The position numbers and the translations under genes were made by a program. This document shows positions 29,709 through 39,084 of a stretch of DNA of 45,968 bases, piece by piece. Origin of the DNA: a virus; IMG/VR virus record IMGVR_UViG_3300011432_000011, positions 1 through 45,968 of that record; one strand, 5' to 3'. How positions within the stretch are numbered: the stretch's first letter is position 1; each line of letters opens with the position of its first letter. The notes under the pieces are model-generated. The model saw nothing but the letters and a program-made list of their open reading frames with translations, searched no databases and was not told the origin of the DNA.

Positions 29709-31831
29709 TGTTCATCCCGTTCCCTGAATTTCGCCCAGACGTAGACGACTTCCGGGGCGAACACACTCAGGTTCTGTCCGGTGTGCTGCCGAGGGGCGAC
29801 GGCTATGGTCCGTTCCCTTCGTTGCAGAATTATACTGCGGCCCTAGAGAGCGGCAACGATACCTATACAAAAGTTCTGCTGCACTTTGACGGGACAGACG
29901 CAGCAACCACGTTCACGGACAGCAATGCTGGTGGCTCCGCTCATACCTGGACGGCTGCTGGCAACGCGCAGATTGACACCGCAATCAAGAAGTTCGGCAC
30001 GGCTGGCGGGTTGTTCGACGGAACCGGGGACTGGATCACGACAAACGACCACGCTGATTTCGCCCTCGGGACTTCTGACTTTACAATTGACTGCTGGTTT
30101 AACTGCACTGCCGCTACTGGTTCTCAAGAGAATCTAGCTGGCCAGTGCGACAGCGGGGCGGCTGATGCGTCATTCTACATCATCAGAGACACATCTGATT
30201 TTATTGTTTTTGCCTCTGCCGCCGTCAATCTTATAAGTACCACCACCTTTGCGAGCAGTGGCTGGCACCATCTAGCTGTTGTCCGATCCGGCAGCACATT
30301 TACGCTTTATATTGACGGGGTTGCGGAAGATACGGGCACCAGCGCCGTCGCCATGACCAACAGCTCCAGCGCCTTTCGCATCGGGGCTGCTGGCGAGGTA
30401 ACATCAAACCCGTGGACTGGCTCCATTGACGAGTTCCGCCTCTCCGTAGGCATCGCGCGATGGACTGCGGATTTCAATGTCGAGTTGTCGCCATACGCGG
30501 CACCGTCTGCCTGCCGGGGGTATGTAACCGCGCGCAACCCGTCGGACGGCTCGGTTGCCATCTTTGCTGGTTCTGCCTCAAAGCTTTACAAGCTTGATAA
30601 CACAACCCTGAAATGGGAGGACGTTTCCAAGAACGCGACGGCCTACACGACGCTCGCCTCAACAGAACAATGGCAATTCACCCAGTTCGGCAGCGTCGTT
30701 ATTGCGGTCAATTCAAACTCAGTCCCGCAGGCTTTCACGATTGGTTCCTCGACAGCCTTTGCCGATCTGGGCGGTTCGCCCCCGACCTCGCGATATGTTG
30801 CGGTGGTGGGGCGTCAAATCATCCTATCTGGGCAGACCAGCAACGTCCGGCGCATTTCATGGTGCGACGTTGACGGGATTACAACGTGGACGCCGGGGAC
30901 GGGTTTTGCCAATACCTACGACCTCCCGGATGGTGGAGTGGTCCGCGGTGTAGCGGGTGGTGAGTTCGGCCTTGTGTTCCAAGAGAGCGCAATCCGAAGG
31001 CTGACGTATATTCCCGGCGCCACACCCTCGTTCCAGATCGAGCGCATTACAGAGGACAAGGGTCTGCTTGGTCCCTACTCGATTGTCCGTGCTGGTGATC
31101 GTGTCGCGTTCATCTCTCCGCAGGGTATCATGGAATACCGCCCTGGCGCGGGCTTGGTGGCAATTGGCAAGGAACGAGTTGACCGGACGATCCTGGCCGA
31201 CATTGATCGACAGAACTTGCAGCTTTTGATCGGGTCTGCCGATCCTGCCGGGACGCGATACATCTGGGCCTACAAGTCGGCGGCGTCGTCCGATACGACC
31301 GTATTTGATAAGGTCATCGCCTACGATTTTGCTCTTGAGCGGTGGTCACCGGTCATTGAAACGAGCGGCGAATATCTCGCGACGGCCATCAAGCCGGGCA
31401 TTACGCTTGAGGGAATTGACGATCTATATGCGTCCATTGACGACATGGTTGACGTATCTTTCGATTCGTTCCAGTCCGCGCTAACTTCAAGGCTTTCCGC
31501 GTTTACTGACGAACACCAGCTCGGGTTCTTTGATGGTGCCAACCTTGAAGCCGTACTGGAGACGCCGGAACAGGGCGGCGAACGCAGAATGTTTGTGCGT
31601 GGGTTCTTCCCCAGAACCGACGCTGAGACGGTTCACGGCTCGGTGAGATACAGAACCAACGCTCAAGCCAATCTGACGCAGACGAGCGAAACGCTTGTCA
31701 ACGGCGACGGGTTCTGCCCGCAACGTGTCGATACCAAACTCGCAAGGGGCAGGGTTCGCATTCCAGCGGCGGAAAACTGGACCTATTGCATGGGGCTCGA
31801 ACCTGATTTCAGCCAAACGGGAAAGCGGTGA
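29708..31831 (+). CDS. Tail hub/stopper-like protein with an inserted LamG domain
   Basis: This 707-aa protein begins FIPFPEFRPDVDDFRGEHTQ and resumes after the insertion at SACRGYVTARNPSDGSVAIF, two segments I associate with one tail protein family in Bcep22-like phages. Between them (about residues 50-265) lies a LamG jelly roll like that of the preceding gene. The remaining part is beta-propeller-like (KLYKLDNTTLKWEDVSKNA, GVVRGVAGGEFGLVFQESAI) and ends in a beta domain. It probably forms the tail below the adaptor, and the lectin insertion should protrude. Confidence 0.75.
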   Translation: MFIPFPEFRPDVDDFRGEHTQVLSGVLPRGDGYGPFPSLQNYTAALESGNDTYTKVLLHFDGTDAATTFTDSNAGGSAHTWTAAGNAQIDTAIKKFGTAGGLFDGTGDWITTNDHADFALGTSDFTIDCWFNCTAATGSQENLAGQCDSGAADASFYIIRDTSDFIVFASAAVNLISTTTFASSGWHHLAVVRSGSTFTLYIDGVAEDTGTSAVAMTNSSSAFRIGAAGEVTSNPWTGSIDEFRLSVGIARWTADFNVELSPYAAPSACRGYVTARNPSDGSVAIFAGSASKLYKLDNTTLKWEDVSKNATAYTTLASTEQWQFTQFGSVVIAVNSNSVPQAFTIGSSTAFADLGGSPPTSRYVAVVGRQIILSGQTSNVRRISWCDVDGITTWTPGTGFANTYDLPDGGVVRGVAGGEFGLVFQESAIRRLTYIPGATPSFQIERITEDKGLLGPYSIVRAGDRVAFISPQGIMEYRPGAGLVAIGKERVDRTILADIDRQNLQLLIGSADPAGTRYIWAYKSAASSDTTVFDKVIAYDFALERWSPVIETSGEYLATAIKPGITLEGIDDLYASIDDMVDVSFDSFQSALTSRLSAFTDEHQLGFFDGANLEAVLETPEQGGERRMFVRGFFPRTDAETVHGSVRYRTNAQANLTQTSETLVNGDGFCPQRVDTKLARGRVRIPAAENWTYCMGLEPDFSQTGKR
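29854..30500 (+). repeat. LamG coding repeat, copy 2 (inserted)
   Basis: This is the second copy of the lectin-domain coding sequence, located inside the tail hub gene. It has a four-residue insertion (DAAT) relative to copy 1 near the start of the domain. Confidence 0.75.
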
Positions 31832-32211
31832 ATCTGCTTTGTTGCCCGCCTAATCGCACCCAAGAAATATGGCCCATCGCTGAGAGCTACGTTTATTCGG
31901 CGACCGACCGGGGGACATGGTCAAGGAAACGGGTGCGCGACGAGGTGTTTACCGGGGACGCCCTGCTGTGGTTGGCTGTTGAGGACGACAATGTTCACGG
32001 CGCAGGCGTCACGCAACTGGTGGACGGCGTTTGCGAGATTGTCGCGTGGGGCGCCGACGATCTCACTAAGACAGTTCACCTTCTCAACGTGATTGAGGAT
32101 TACGCCCGCGCTGAGAAGTGCAGGGCGGTGCGGTTGATTGGCCGAAAGGGCTGGTCCCGCAAACTACAGGGATATAAGACAATGGCGCTGGTTATGGAAA
32201 GGCCACTCTAA
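31828..32211 (+). CDS. GNAT-like small protein in the tail module
   Basis: This 127-aa protein starts with GTG in a GTGA overlap. The order of strands and helices (ALLWLAVEDDNVHGAGVTQ, CEIVAWGADD, VIEDYARAEKCRAVRLIGRK) resembles a reduced acetyltransferase fold, seen at this place in other podovirus-like operons. Whether it is an enzyme or a structural protein is unknown. Confidence 0.6.
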   Translation: MNLLCCPPNRTQEIWPIAESYVYSATDRGTWSRKRVRDEVFTGDALLWLAVEDDNVHGAGVTQLVDGVCEIVAWGADDLTKTVHLLNVIEDYARAEKCRAVRLIGRKGWSRKLQGYKTMALVMERPL

Positions 32212-33197
32212 TGCAAGGTTCAAAGGGCACATCTCAAACGACCACCGCCCAACAATCCGTTACCAAGCCATACGAGCCTGCGGTTCCGGGCGTCAACTCA
32301 CTGCTTGATGCCGCAACGGCGCAGATTCCTAACGCCGGTCTGACCTCCACAGAGAACACGGCACTAACGGGCATCACCAACAACGCCGCCAACGCGGGGC
32401 AGTACGCGCCGCAGATTAATGCGCTGGCTGGCGATTTGTTTGCTGGCGGCACAGACCGAACCGGAATGGTTCAGAAGGCATATGACCAATATCGTGTCGG
32501 GATGACACCCTACGCGAATATGGACACCAACCCCTATTCAAACGAGGCGTTCACCAAAGCCGCCGGCTATATGTCCGATGACATTCTGAACCGGGTTAAG
32601 TCTCAATATGCCAGCTCTGGATATTCGGGCGCGGGCGTCGGTGACTTCGGCAAGCAAGTGGGCGAGGGCGTTGCAAGAGGTGTCGCCCCGGCTTGGGCGC
32701 AAGCCTACAACGACAACGAGGGCCGCAAGCTCGGCGCTATTAGCGGAATGTATGGGGCGGGCAATACCTCGGCTGGCATTCTGGGGGGTATGGATCAGAC
32801 GGCGCTCGGCAATCGCGCCACTGGCGTTGATGTTTCTAACGCCGCGACCGCCTCGTCTAATGCTTCATATATGAAGATGCTGGAAGCGGAAGCCATGCGG
32901 CGCGGCATTCCGATACAGAACCTTGCCCAAGTCGCGAATCTTATGATCCCGATGGCGAGGCTTGGACAGACCAGCAACACGAACGGAACCTCGATGCAGG
33001 AAATAACCCCGCCAGCACCGTCGCCGTTTCAGACTATCGCAGGGCTTGGAATTGCCGGGATTGGTGCGGCGTCTGGGGCCGGTCCCGCGGCTGGCTTGTT
33101 CGGCAGCGCTGGTGGCCTGTTCGGCGGCGGCAATAAGTCCCCCTACGGAACCAATCCGTTCACGCCTTACGGCACGACCAACCCATACTACGGGTAA
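32211..33197 (+). CDS. Internal virion/DNA-ejection-type protein, 328 aa
   Basis: It is Ala/Gly/Asn-rich and helical in the middle (MVQKAYDQYRVGMTPYANMD, DDILNRVKSQYASSGYSGAG) with a C-terminal Gly/Ala-rich hydrophobic stretch (about 275-310) and a Tyr/Gly-rich end. Low-complexity proteins of this kind follow the tail hub in podoviruses and are ejected into the host with DNA. The assignment is by position and composition. Confidence 0.65.
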   Translation: MQGSKGTSQTTTAQQSVTKPYEPAVPGVNSLLDAATAQIPNAGLTSTENTALTGITNNAANAGQYAPQINALAGDLFAGGTDRTGMVQKAYDQYRVGMTPYANMDTNPYSNEAFTKAAGYMSDDILNRVKSQYASSGYSGAGVGDFGKQVGEGVARGVAPAWAQAYNDNEGRKLGAISGMYGAGNTSAGILGGMDQTALGNRATGVDVSNAATASSNASYMKMLEAEAMRRGIPIQNLAQVANLMIPMARLGQTSNTNGTSMQEITPPAPSPFQTIAGLGIAGIGAASGAGPAAGLFGSAGGLFGGGNKSPYGTNPFTPYGTTNPYYG

Positions 33198-33203
33198 CGC
33201 AAC

Positions 33204-34409
33204 ATGGCTGGAATATTTGACAACATGGGCTACGGCTCCGGATTGATCGGTCAAGAGGGCGGGTTCCTCGGCAACAATCGCAATGCGATGATTGCGGCTG
33301 GGCTTGGCCTCGCGAGCGGAAACAACTGGAGCGAGGGCGCCACGAACGCCTTCAAGGGTTTTCTCGGCGGGCAGACTGCAGACCAGAACCAAGCGGCGCT
33401 TCGCGCGGCGATCCCGCACATTATGTCACGCGAAGACCTCGACCCTGCCGTTAAGGCAGCGATCATGCAAAATCCCAACTTGGCAGTTCCTTATTTGACG
33501 GCGATGGCTAAGCCGCCCGAATATAAGCCGTTCAGCCAAGAACAGTCCTTCGGCAACTTTAATCCGCAGACTGGCAGAACCAATGTTCAGGGGTCTGTGC
33601 CGAAACTGATGGACGTTCAGCCGGGACATCGCATCGACGCGATACAGCCTCCGACACCACAGCCAGCCCAGCCTTCCATGCCTGGGGCGCCGTCTTTCAA
33701 CAATCGTTTTGTAGGGGCGTCAACCCCGATGGCGACAGGCGGGCCAGAGAAGCCGCCAGCCGGGTCGCAGTGGGATAATCCCGCTGCTGGACCCTCTGGT
33801 GGGGCATCGCTGATAAAGGGCACCCCGCAATACCACGAGCACGTCAATAAACTAACCGACGACTTCCGGGCCGATCCGTCCGTGAAGCGATGGCATAAGG
33901 TCGCGCCGATAATGCCATCTATTCGAGAGGCGAGGGATACCGCGGGCGGCGCCGCGGACATCAATATCATCTATGGCATGGCTACGATCATGGACCCGGA
34001 TTCGGTGGTGCGTGAAGCGGAGCAGATCATGGGCCGCAAGTCTGGCGGTCCACTTGAGTCACTTCAGGCTCTTGAGTCGTGGGTTAAGTCCGGTCAGATT
34101 TTAACACCAGAAGTTAGAAACAGACTAATTGACCAGATGGAAAGCCGCGCGAAATATATGCAGAAGGCGAACGACTCGGCAATGAAAAGCTATAATTCGA
34201 GAGCGAAAATCCTTGGGGCCAACCCTAACGATATTTTCTATCTCCCGGAGATGTATGACGGACCTGGCATCGCGCCGCCCCCGAACCCCAATCACAGTAG
34301 AAACTTCGGCGGCGAGATTCTCAGCGTCGCAACAGTGGACGCCGCAAGGAAGCTGCCCAGCGGGTCCAAGTTCCGCGATCCAAACGGCATAGTTAGGCAA
34401 GTGCCGTGA
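33204..34409 (+). CDS. Internal virion/DNA-ejection-type protein, 401 aa
   Basis: The N-terminus (about 1-45) is Gly-rich with a possible membrane-active segment (NAMIAAGLGLASGNNWSEG). A Pro/Gln-rich middle and a helical C-terminal part (about 215-330) follow. It lies between two other proteins of the ejection type. I recognise no catalytic motif. Confidence 0.6.
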   Translation: MAGIFDNMGYGSGLIGQEGGFLGNNRNAMIAAGLGLASGNNWSEGATNAFKGFLGGQTADQNQAALRAAIPHIMSREDLDPAVKAAIMQNPNLAVPYLTAMAKPPEYKPFSQEQSFGNFNPQTGRTNVQGSVPKLMDVQPGHRIDAIQPPTPQPAQPSMPGAPSFNNRFVGASTPMATGGPEKPPAGSQWDNPAAGPSGGASLIKGTPQYHEHVNKLTDDFRADPSVKRWHKVAPIMPSIREARDTAGGAADINIIYGMATIMDPDSVVREAEQIMGRKSGGPLESLQALESWVKSGQILTPEVRNRLIDQMESRAKYMQKANDSAMKSYNSRAKILGANPNDIFYLPEMYDGPGIAPPPNPNHSRNFGGEILSVATVDAARKLPSGSKFRDPNGIVRQVP

Positions 34410-35761
34410 GTGAGTGGGACGCATTTCCGGCTGTCCAGCAGAATGAGTGGGATGCTTTTCCTGCCGTTCAGCAGAGTGCCCTTTCGCAGCCGAAGGAGAA
34501 GTTCGGGTGGGGTGACACATGGCCCGCGAAGATAGCCAAGGGCCTTTTTAGCGGATTTACGCTGCCGGGTGACGTGTTGGCTGGCAAGGCCCAACTCCCA
34601 TCGGCGGGCGGCATTCCAGGCTCCGTGCCATTCGGCGATCCGAATAGCGCGGGCGAGCGTGTTGGCGATCTTGCCGCGATGGCATCTCCTATTAGCCCGG
34701 TATCGCGCGCTGGGGCCGGGTGGGCCGGTGTCGTGCCCCCGCCGAAAGAATTGGCGCGGTTGCCCGCTCCGACTAAGGACAGTCTACTAAAGACCGGAGG
34801 CGCACAGAAAGAGGCGGCGACTGCTGTTCCGCACGAACCCTTCCATCCTGAATTGATGAAGGCGTTTGCGGACAACACCAAACAAGTGATGAACCCCAAG
34901 CGGGAGAGGGTCGCCCCGCAGACGTTTGGAATGGTTGATGACATTGCCAAGGACGGCGCGATTGCTGACCTGAGTGTTACCCGGGAACTGCTCGGTGAAA
35001 TCGCGCAATCCGTGGACCGCAAGGAACGCCGCGCTGCCACCATTGCCATAAAGGAAATCGACAAATTCCTATCGCGCAATGAACCCGCCGCCGCCGGTCT
35101 GCTGGAAAAGGGAAATGCTAATTATGCGGCTGGCAAGCGCTTGCAGCAACTTGAAGAACTAGACGCAATCGGTGGACTGCGGACGGGTCGTGCTAATTCT
35201 GGCGGCAACGAGGTAAACGTTCGACGGCAGTTGGTTTCCCCGATTGTTGAGAAGGCCATCAAAGGAAACAGCAAGGGATATTCCAAGGACGAAATCGCTG
35301 CGCTGAATGGGTTTGTTAAGGGGACGCCCGGCCTGAATACATTACGCACCGCTTCGCAGCTGGCCCCATCGAAGCACGGCCTCACATTCGGTTCGCCGGT
35401 TTCGCTGTTGAGCGGCGGTGCATCGCTTGCAGTCGGTGCCGGGGCAAATAAACTCGCCGCACTCCTGACAAGGAACCAGTACCAGAAAATCATGGACCGT
35501 GTCGCCAAGCGGTCCCCAGCTTACACCGAGGCTCTCAGCAAGGCGACTGATCGTTATCTCGCGGCGGCGCAGGACTTCAGCACTCAACCCACCCCCGCCA
35601 AACTCGCCGGCATGGTCGCCGCCTCCCGCGCTTTGTCCAGCGGACTCAGGCACGACGGCGTGAGCATCAGTTCCGGCGATCTTCTGAGGTCGATACAAGG
35701 CCCAGTAAAGAGCGCCGCCGAAGGCGATGAGCCATCCGTTCCAGGGGGCCCAGGCCAGTAA
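34406..35761 (+). CDS. Large virion protein with EWDAFPAVQQ repeats, 451 aa
   Basis: GTG start in a GTGA overlap. The N-terminus carries two tandem copies of EWDAFPAVQQ, a motif type that in ejection proteins precedes the main chain. A segment SRAGAGWAGVVPPPKELAR follows, then a mainly helical body and a Gly/Ala-rich hydrophobic stretch (SLLSGGASLAVGAGANKLAA, about 334-353). It is probably the third ejection protein. It ends at a strong terminator. Confidence 0.65.
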   Translation: MSEWDAFPAVQQNEWDAFPAVQQSALSQPKEKFGWGDTWPAKIAKGLFSGFTLPGDVLAGKAQLPSAGGIPGSVPFGDPNSAGERVGDLAAMASPISPVSRAGAGWAGVVPPPKELARLPAPTKDSLLKTGGAQKEAATAVPHEPFHPELMKAFADNTKQVMNPKRERVAPQTFGMVDDIAKDGAIADLSVTRELLGEIAQSVDRKERRAATIAIKEIDKFLSRNEPAAAGLLEKGNANYAAGKRLQQLEELDAIGGLRTGRANSGGNEVNVRRQLVSPIVEKAIKGNSKGYSKDEIAALNGFVKGTPGLNTLRTASQLAPSKHGLTFGSPVSLLSGGASLAVGAGANKLAALLTRNQYQKIMDRVAKRSPAYTEALSKATDRYLAAAQDFSTQPTPAKLAGMVAASRALSSGLRHDGVSISSGDLLRSIQGPVKSAAEGDEPSVPGGPGQ

Positions 35762-35819
35762 GAACACCGACGCAAAATAAGCCAATAGCGCCCGCTTCAT
35801 AGCCGAACACTACCACACG

Positions 35820-35843
35820 GCCCCCGCCTGGGGGCTTTTTCTT
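35820..35843 (+). terminator. Strong intrinsic terminator within the late operon
   Basis: GCCCCC (35820-35825), loop GCCT and GGGGGC (35830-35835) are followed by TTTTTCTT. It lies between the virion genes and the tail fibre genes, so the latter need read-through or their own promoter. The fibre gene starts only 10 bases beyond it. Confidence 0.85.
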
Positions 35844-35852
35844 GAGGACACA

Positions 35853-36578
35853 ATGACCCTTTACACATGGTCCCAGACCGCCGCAACCAATGCGACGGCG
35901 GACGCCACGATTAACTGGGCCGAGGGCATGGCGGGGGCCGCCGTGAATAACTCAGCCCGCGCGGAAATGGCCGCAGTCGCCAAATACCGCGACGACCATG
36001 CCGGGACGCTGACCACGGGCGGAAGCTCGACCGCCTACACAGTGACAAGCAACCAGGTGTTTGCATCGCTCGCTGCGATGAACGGCATGTCTCTGCGCGT
36101 CAAGTTCAATGTCGCCAACGGCGCCGCGCCGACCCTCAGCGTTGACGGCCTTGGTGCGAAGGCCATCCAAACGATTGCAGGGTCTGCAATCGGAACCGGG
36201 GTCATCCCGGCAGGCACCGTCCACGATCTTGTTTACGACAACAGCAATTCCGCCTGGGTTCTGGTCGGCCACGTTGGTGCGTCGGCGAAGTGCTGGGCCT
36301 ACGTCACGGTATCGGGTGGAACTCCTACACTACAGGCCAGCGAGAACATAACGTCCATCACCGATACGGACGTTGGACAGTTGACCATCACCATCGCGAC
36401 GGACTTCTCAAGTGTGAACTGGGTCAGCGTTGTGACGTGTTCTGCTACCGACATGATCGGCACTGCTTCATTCGCAAGCAAGGCGACCGGCTCGCAGCTT
36501 CTTGCGGCGCGCGACATTGATACGTCCGCCCTCGCCGATCCCAGCTCTTACAACTTCGTCGGATTTGGAGCGCAATAA
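35853..36578 (+). CDS. Tail fibre-like protein
   Basis: This 241-aa protein starts with LYTWSQTAATNATADATINW and EGMAGAAVNNSARAEMAAVA, a very common N-terminus of phage tail fibre or collar proteins. The rest is beta-rich. The start has TGAGGA upstream, close to the preceding terminator. It probably connects to the tailspike two genes on. Confidence 0.8.
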   Translation: MTLYTWSQTAATNATADATINWAEGMAGAAVNNSARAEMAAVAKYRDDHAGTLTTGGSSTAYTVTSNQVFASLAAMNGMSLRVKFNVANGAAPTLSVDGLGAKAIQTIAGSAIGTGVIPAGTVHDLVYDNSNSAWVLVGHVGASAKCWAYVTVSGGTPTLQASENITSITDTDVGQLTITIATDFSSVNWVSVVTCSATDMIGTASFASKATGSQLLAARDIDTSALADPSSYNFVGFGAQ

Positions 36579-37040
36579 ATGAAGTTACCGAGAACCATCC
36601 CCAGACTCGACGGCGGCGTTGTGAAGTTCTACAGCATCCCAAAACTCGACGGCGGCGTTGCGATTATGCAGACGGCCGGCAACCCGAGCGCAGAAGTGTT
36701 GCGGTGGTCGCAGGATCAGATTGACGCCGTCAACGTCAACGGCATCAAAGAAATCGACAAAAGCGCCATTCCGAATGATCGGACATTCCGCAGCGCGTGG
36801 AAGCCAGACCTTGCGGTTGACATGGACAAGGCGCGGGACATCCATCGGGACAAACTCCGCAAACTCCGCACCACGAAGCTTGAGGCCCTAGATGTTGAAC
36901 TAAGCCGTAACCCGTCCAAGTTTGACGAGATTGACGCCAAGCGGCAGGCGCTTCGCGACGTGACGGCTGATCCGGCCATTGATGCGGCCAAGACACCGGC
37001 TGAACTCAAGGCCGCGATTCCTAGCGTGCTCGCACAATGA
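36579..37040 (+). CDS. Tail-fibre-associated protein, 153 aa
   Basis: It opens with a short internal repeat (RLDGGVVKF, then KLDGGVAIM, coded by a 17-base direct repeat) and has a charged helical C-terminus (RDIHRDKLRKLRTTKLEALD) ending ALRDVTADPAIDAAKTP. That C-terminal pattern is frequent in phage fibre-assembly or fibre-linked proteins. It starts directly after the fibre stop and overlaps the tailspike start by ATGA. Confidence 0.65.
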   Translation: MKLPRTIPRLDGGVVKFYSIPKLDGGVAIMQTAGNPSAEVLRWSQDQIDAVNVNGIKEIDKSAIPNDRTFRSAWKPDLAVDMDKARDIHRDKLRKLRTTKLEALDVELSRNPSKFDEIDAKRQALRDVTADPAIDAAKTPAELKAAIPSVLAQ

Positions 37041-38785
37041 TCCCAGGCTACGTCCCGCCCATTGGGGAGAAAGACCCAGATAAAATATCGCGTGCGGTTC
37101 GCAACCTTTACGAGAACATCCCTGGTCTTCTCACGGACATAGAGAACGACATTGACGCCCTTGAAGCCGAAGTTGCCGCGCTTGCGTCGTCTGAGTATAT
37201 CCCCGACGGGTTTACGCGTGCCGCGATACAGGCCGCAGTGGATGAAGCGGCGGCGGCTGGCGGTGGCATCGTTAAACTTCTTGACGGAGACTATCTTAGC
37301 GACGGCACGCCGGTCATCATTGACGAAGATAATATCTGGATCACCGGGTCAGCCGACACGCGAGTTCTAGCACCAAACGACGCCACGGTGGTTGACGGCG
37401 TGATTAAGGTCGGTATCCCCGCCGCACTCGGCACCGACACGACGCTTGCCTCGAACGCCGCTTTTGGCGACTTGAGCCTCGTCGTCACCAGTGCCGCGGC
37501 CCTCGCCCAAGACGATTACATTCAGATTGCCGTCACGCAAGCCTCGACCGGCAACTCGTACTTTATGATGACGCGCATCGTGTCGCTGTCGGGGACTACG
37601 GTTAATCTGCAAGACGCGCTGGCGTTCAGCATGTTGACGGCAGACACCAGCACGTCGATCCGCAAAATCCCGGTCACCAAAAACAACCGTGTCACGAATA
37701 TCAAGTTTGTCGGGAACAGTAACTCTGGTGCTGGCACCCACCTTCTCGCGGTCTATCAGACCGTTGATTGCACGGTGGACGGCTGTTCGTTCGAGGATCA
37801 CAACCCAGGCGCCGGCGTTCTGTTCAATCGCGGCTATAAAAACCAGGTCGGCTATCTCTATGCTAGAAACTGCGGGAGTGTCCTATACGCTGACCTCTAT
37901 ATTGCCCGCCAAACTCATGCCCACGTGTCTTCGCTGCGTTCCGAAGATGCTTCAGGCTTTGGCCCGCAACTGGAAACGAGTGTTTATTGCCGGATCGACA
38001 GCGTTAGCGACACTCACTCCGGACACGTCGGGGGCGGGCGCGGCTCGAAATACGCGGGCCTTCGGTGCTGCACCATAGGCTCGGTCATCAGTACCAATGC
38101 CGATAGCACGGGCGTTGGTATTACCAGCGGGACCGCTGACTGCCTATTCGACAGTATCATCTCAATCGGCAACCGAGGCGGCTCGGGCGGCAACGACATC
38201 GGCCTCTGGTTCAGCGGCAATAGCAACTCGCGAAACACCATCAACTCGGTGATCGCCTTTAACAACGCCGACGCCGACATAGCGTTCAACACCACCGACA
38301 GCTACAACAAAATACTGAATATCCCCGTTCCCAACCTTGTCGGCGTCGTGATTACCGATGCGGGCGTGGGCAACATGGTGGGGTCGGCGAATTATCCGGC
38401 ATTTCTCATTGGAGGATTCGCACTCAACGTTAATGCAAACTCCGTCGCCGATACCGCGATCCCCATCATAAGCGGCTCGCCTGAGTACAGAATATCCTCG
38501 ATCACCATTCAGAACGTCGGAACGACCGCATCGCTGACGACCGCACAGTTCGGCATCTTTAGCGGGGCGGGCGGCACCGGCTCAACGATCAGCGCGGCGG
38601 GGCAGTCCCTTGCGGCGTTAACGTCCAATGCGCTCAACACCAACGCCGCGGTGATCAACGTCGCGCCAGCGACATCGCCAACCGCGATCTGGAACGTTAA
38701 CCCACTGTATTTCCGCATCACCCAGGCGCAGGGCGCGGCGGCATCGGTCAACGTCTACATCGTTGTCCAGCCGGTCCCGCAATAA
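37037..38785 (+). CDS. Tailspike protein, right-handed beta-helix
   Basis: This 582-aa protein has an N-terminal attachment region (about 1-60: IPGYVPPIGEKDPDKISRAV, a short coiled coil). A pectate-lyase-like parallel beta-helix follows (about 60-430) with repeating rungs rich in Asn, Gly, Ser and Val, such as TVDGCSFEDHNPGAGVLFNR. A C-terminal beta domain (about 450-582) ends it. Such spikes bind and often cut host surface polysaccharide. Catalytic acids cannot be assigned by eye. Confidence 0.8.
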   Translation: MIPGYVPPIGEKDPDKISRAVRNLYENIPGLLTDIENDIDALEAEVAALASSEYIPDGFTRAAIQAAVDEAAAAGGGIVKLLDGDYLSDGTPVIIDEDNIWITGSADTRVLAPNDATVVDGVIKVGIPAALGTDTTLASNAAFGDLSLVVTSAAALAQDDYIQIAVTQASTGNSYFMMTRIVSLSGTTVNLQDALAFSMLTADTSTSIRKIPVTKNNRVTNIKFVGNSNSGAGTHLLAVYQTVDCTVDGCSFEDHNPGAGVLFNRGYKNQVGYLYARNCGSVLYADLYIARQTHAHVSSLRSEDASGFGPQLETSVYCRIDSVSDTHSGHVGGGRGSKYAGLRCCTIGSVISTNADSTGVGITSGTADCLFDSIISIGNRGGSGGNDIGLWFSGNSNSRNTINSVIAFNNADADIAFNTTDSYNKILNIPVPNLVGVVITDAGVGNMVGSANYPAFLIGGFALNVNANSVADTAIPIISGSPEYRISSITIQNVGTTASLTTAQFGIFSGAGGTGSTISAAGQSLAALTSNALNTNAAVINVAPATSPTAIWNVNPLYFRITQAQGAAASVNVYIVVQPVPQ

Positions 38786-39084
38786 TGGTGCGCTGGATCG
38801 CCGGCCTCCTCTACATCGTCCTTGTTGTTGTTCTACTGACGGGGTGGGGGCTGGTCGGGGTCTACGGTCATGGCTGGTACGACCCTGAATGCTGCTCCGA
38901 CCGTGACTGTCAGCCGATAGCTTACGCGCCCAGGCCCCTGCCGGGCGGCTCGTTTCTCTTGGACACAGGCGAAGTGGTTGAGCCGGGCCGCGTGAAGTGG
39001 TCGCGCGACGAACACTATCACCTCTGCCGATCACCAAACACCGGGCAAATCTATTGCCTCTACGTACCGCCATCTTCGTCCTAG
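38785..39084 (+). CDS. Membrane-anchored Cys-rich small protein
   Basis: This 99-aa protein has an N-terminal hydrophobic helix (about 4-28: [20 protein letters not shown]) that may be a signal anchor. An exported Cys-rich domain follows ([29 protein letters not shown]). Similar proteins occur in alphaproteobacterial phages at the start of lysis regions. The four- to five-cysteine pattern suggests disulfides in the periplasm. It starts in a TAATG overlap with the tailspike and converges with the HNH gene, overlapping it by 4 bases. Confidence 0.7.
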   Translation: MVRWIAGLLYIVLVVVLLTGWGLVGVYGHGWYDPECCSDRDCQPIAYAPRPLPGGSFLLDTGEVVEPGRVKWSRDEHYHLCRSPNTGQIYCLYVPPSSS

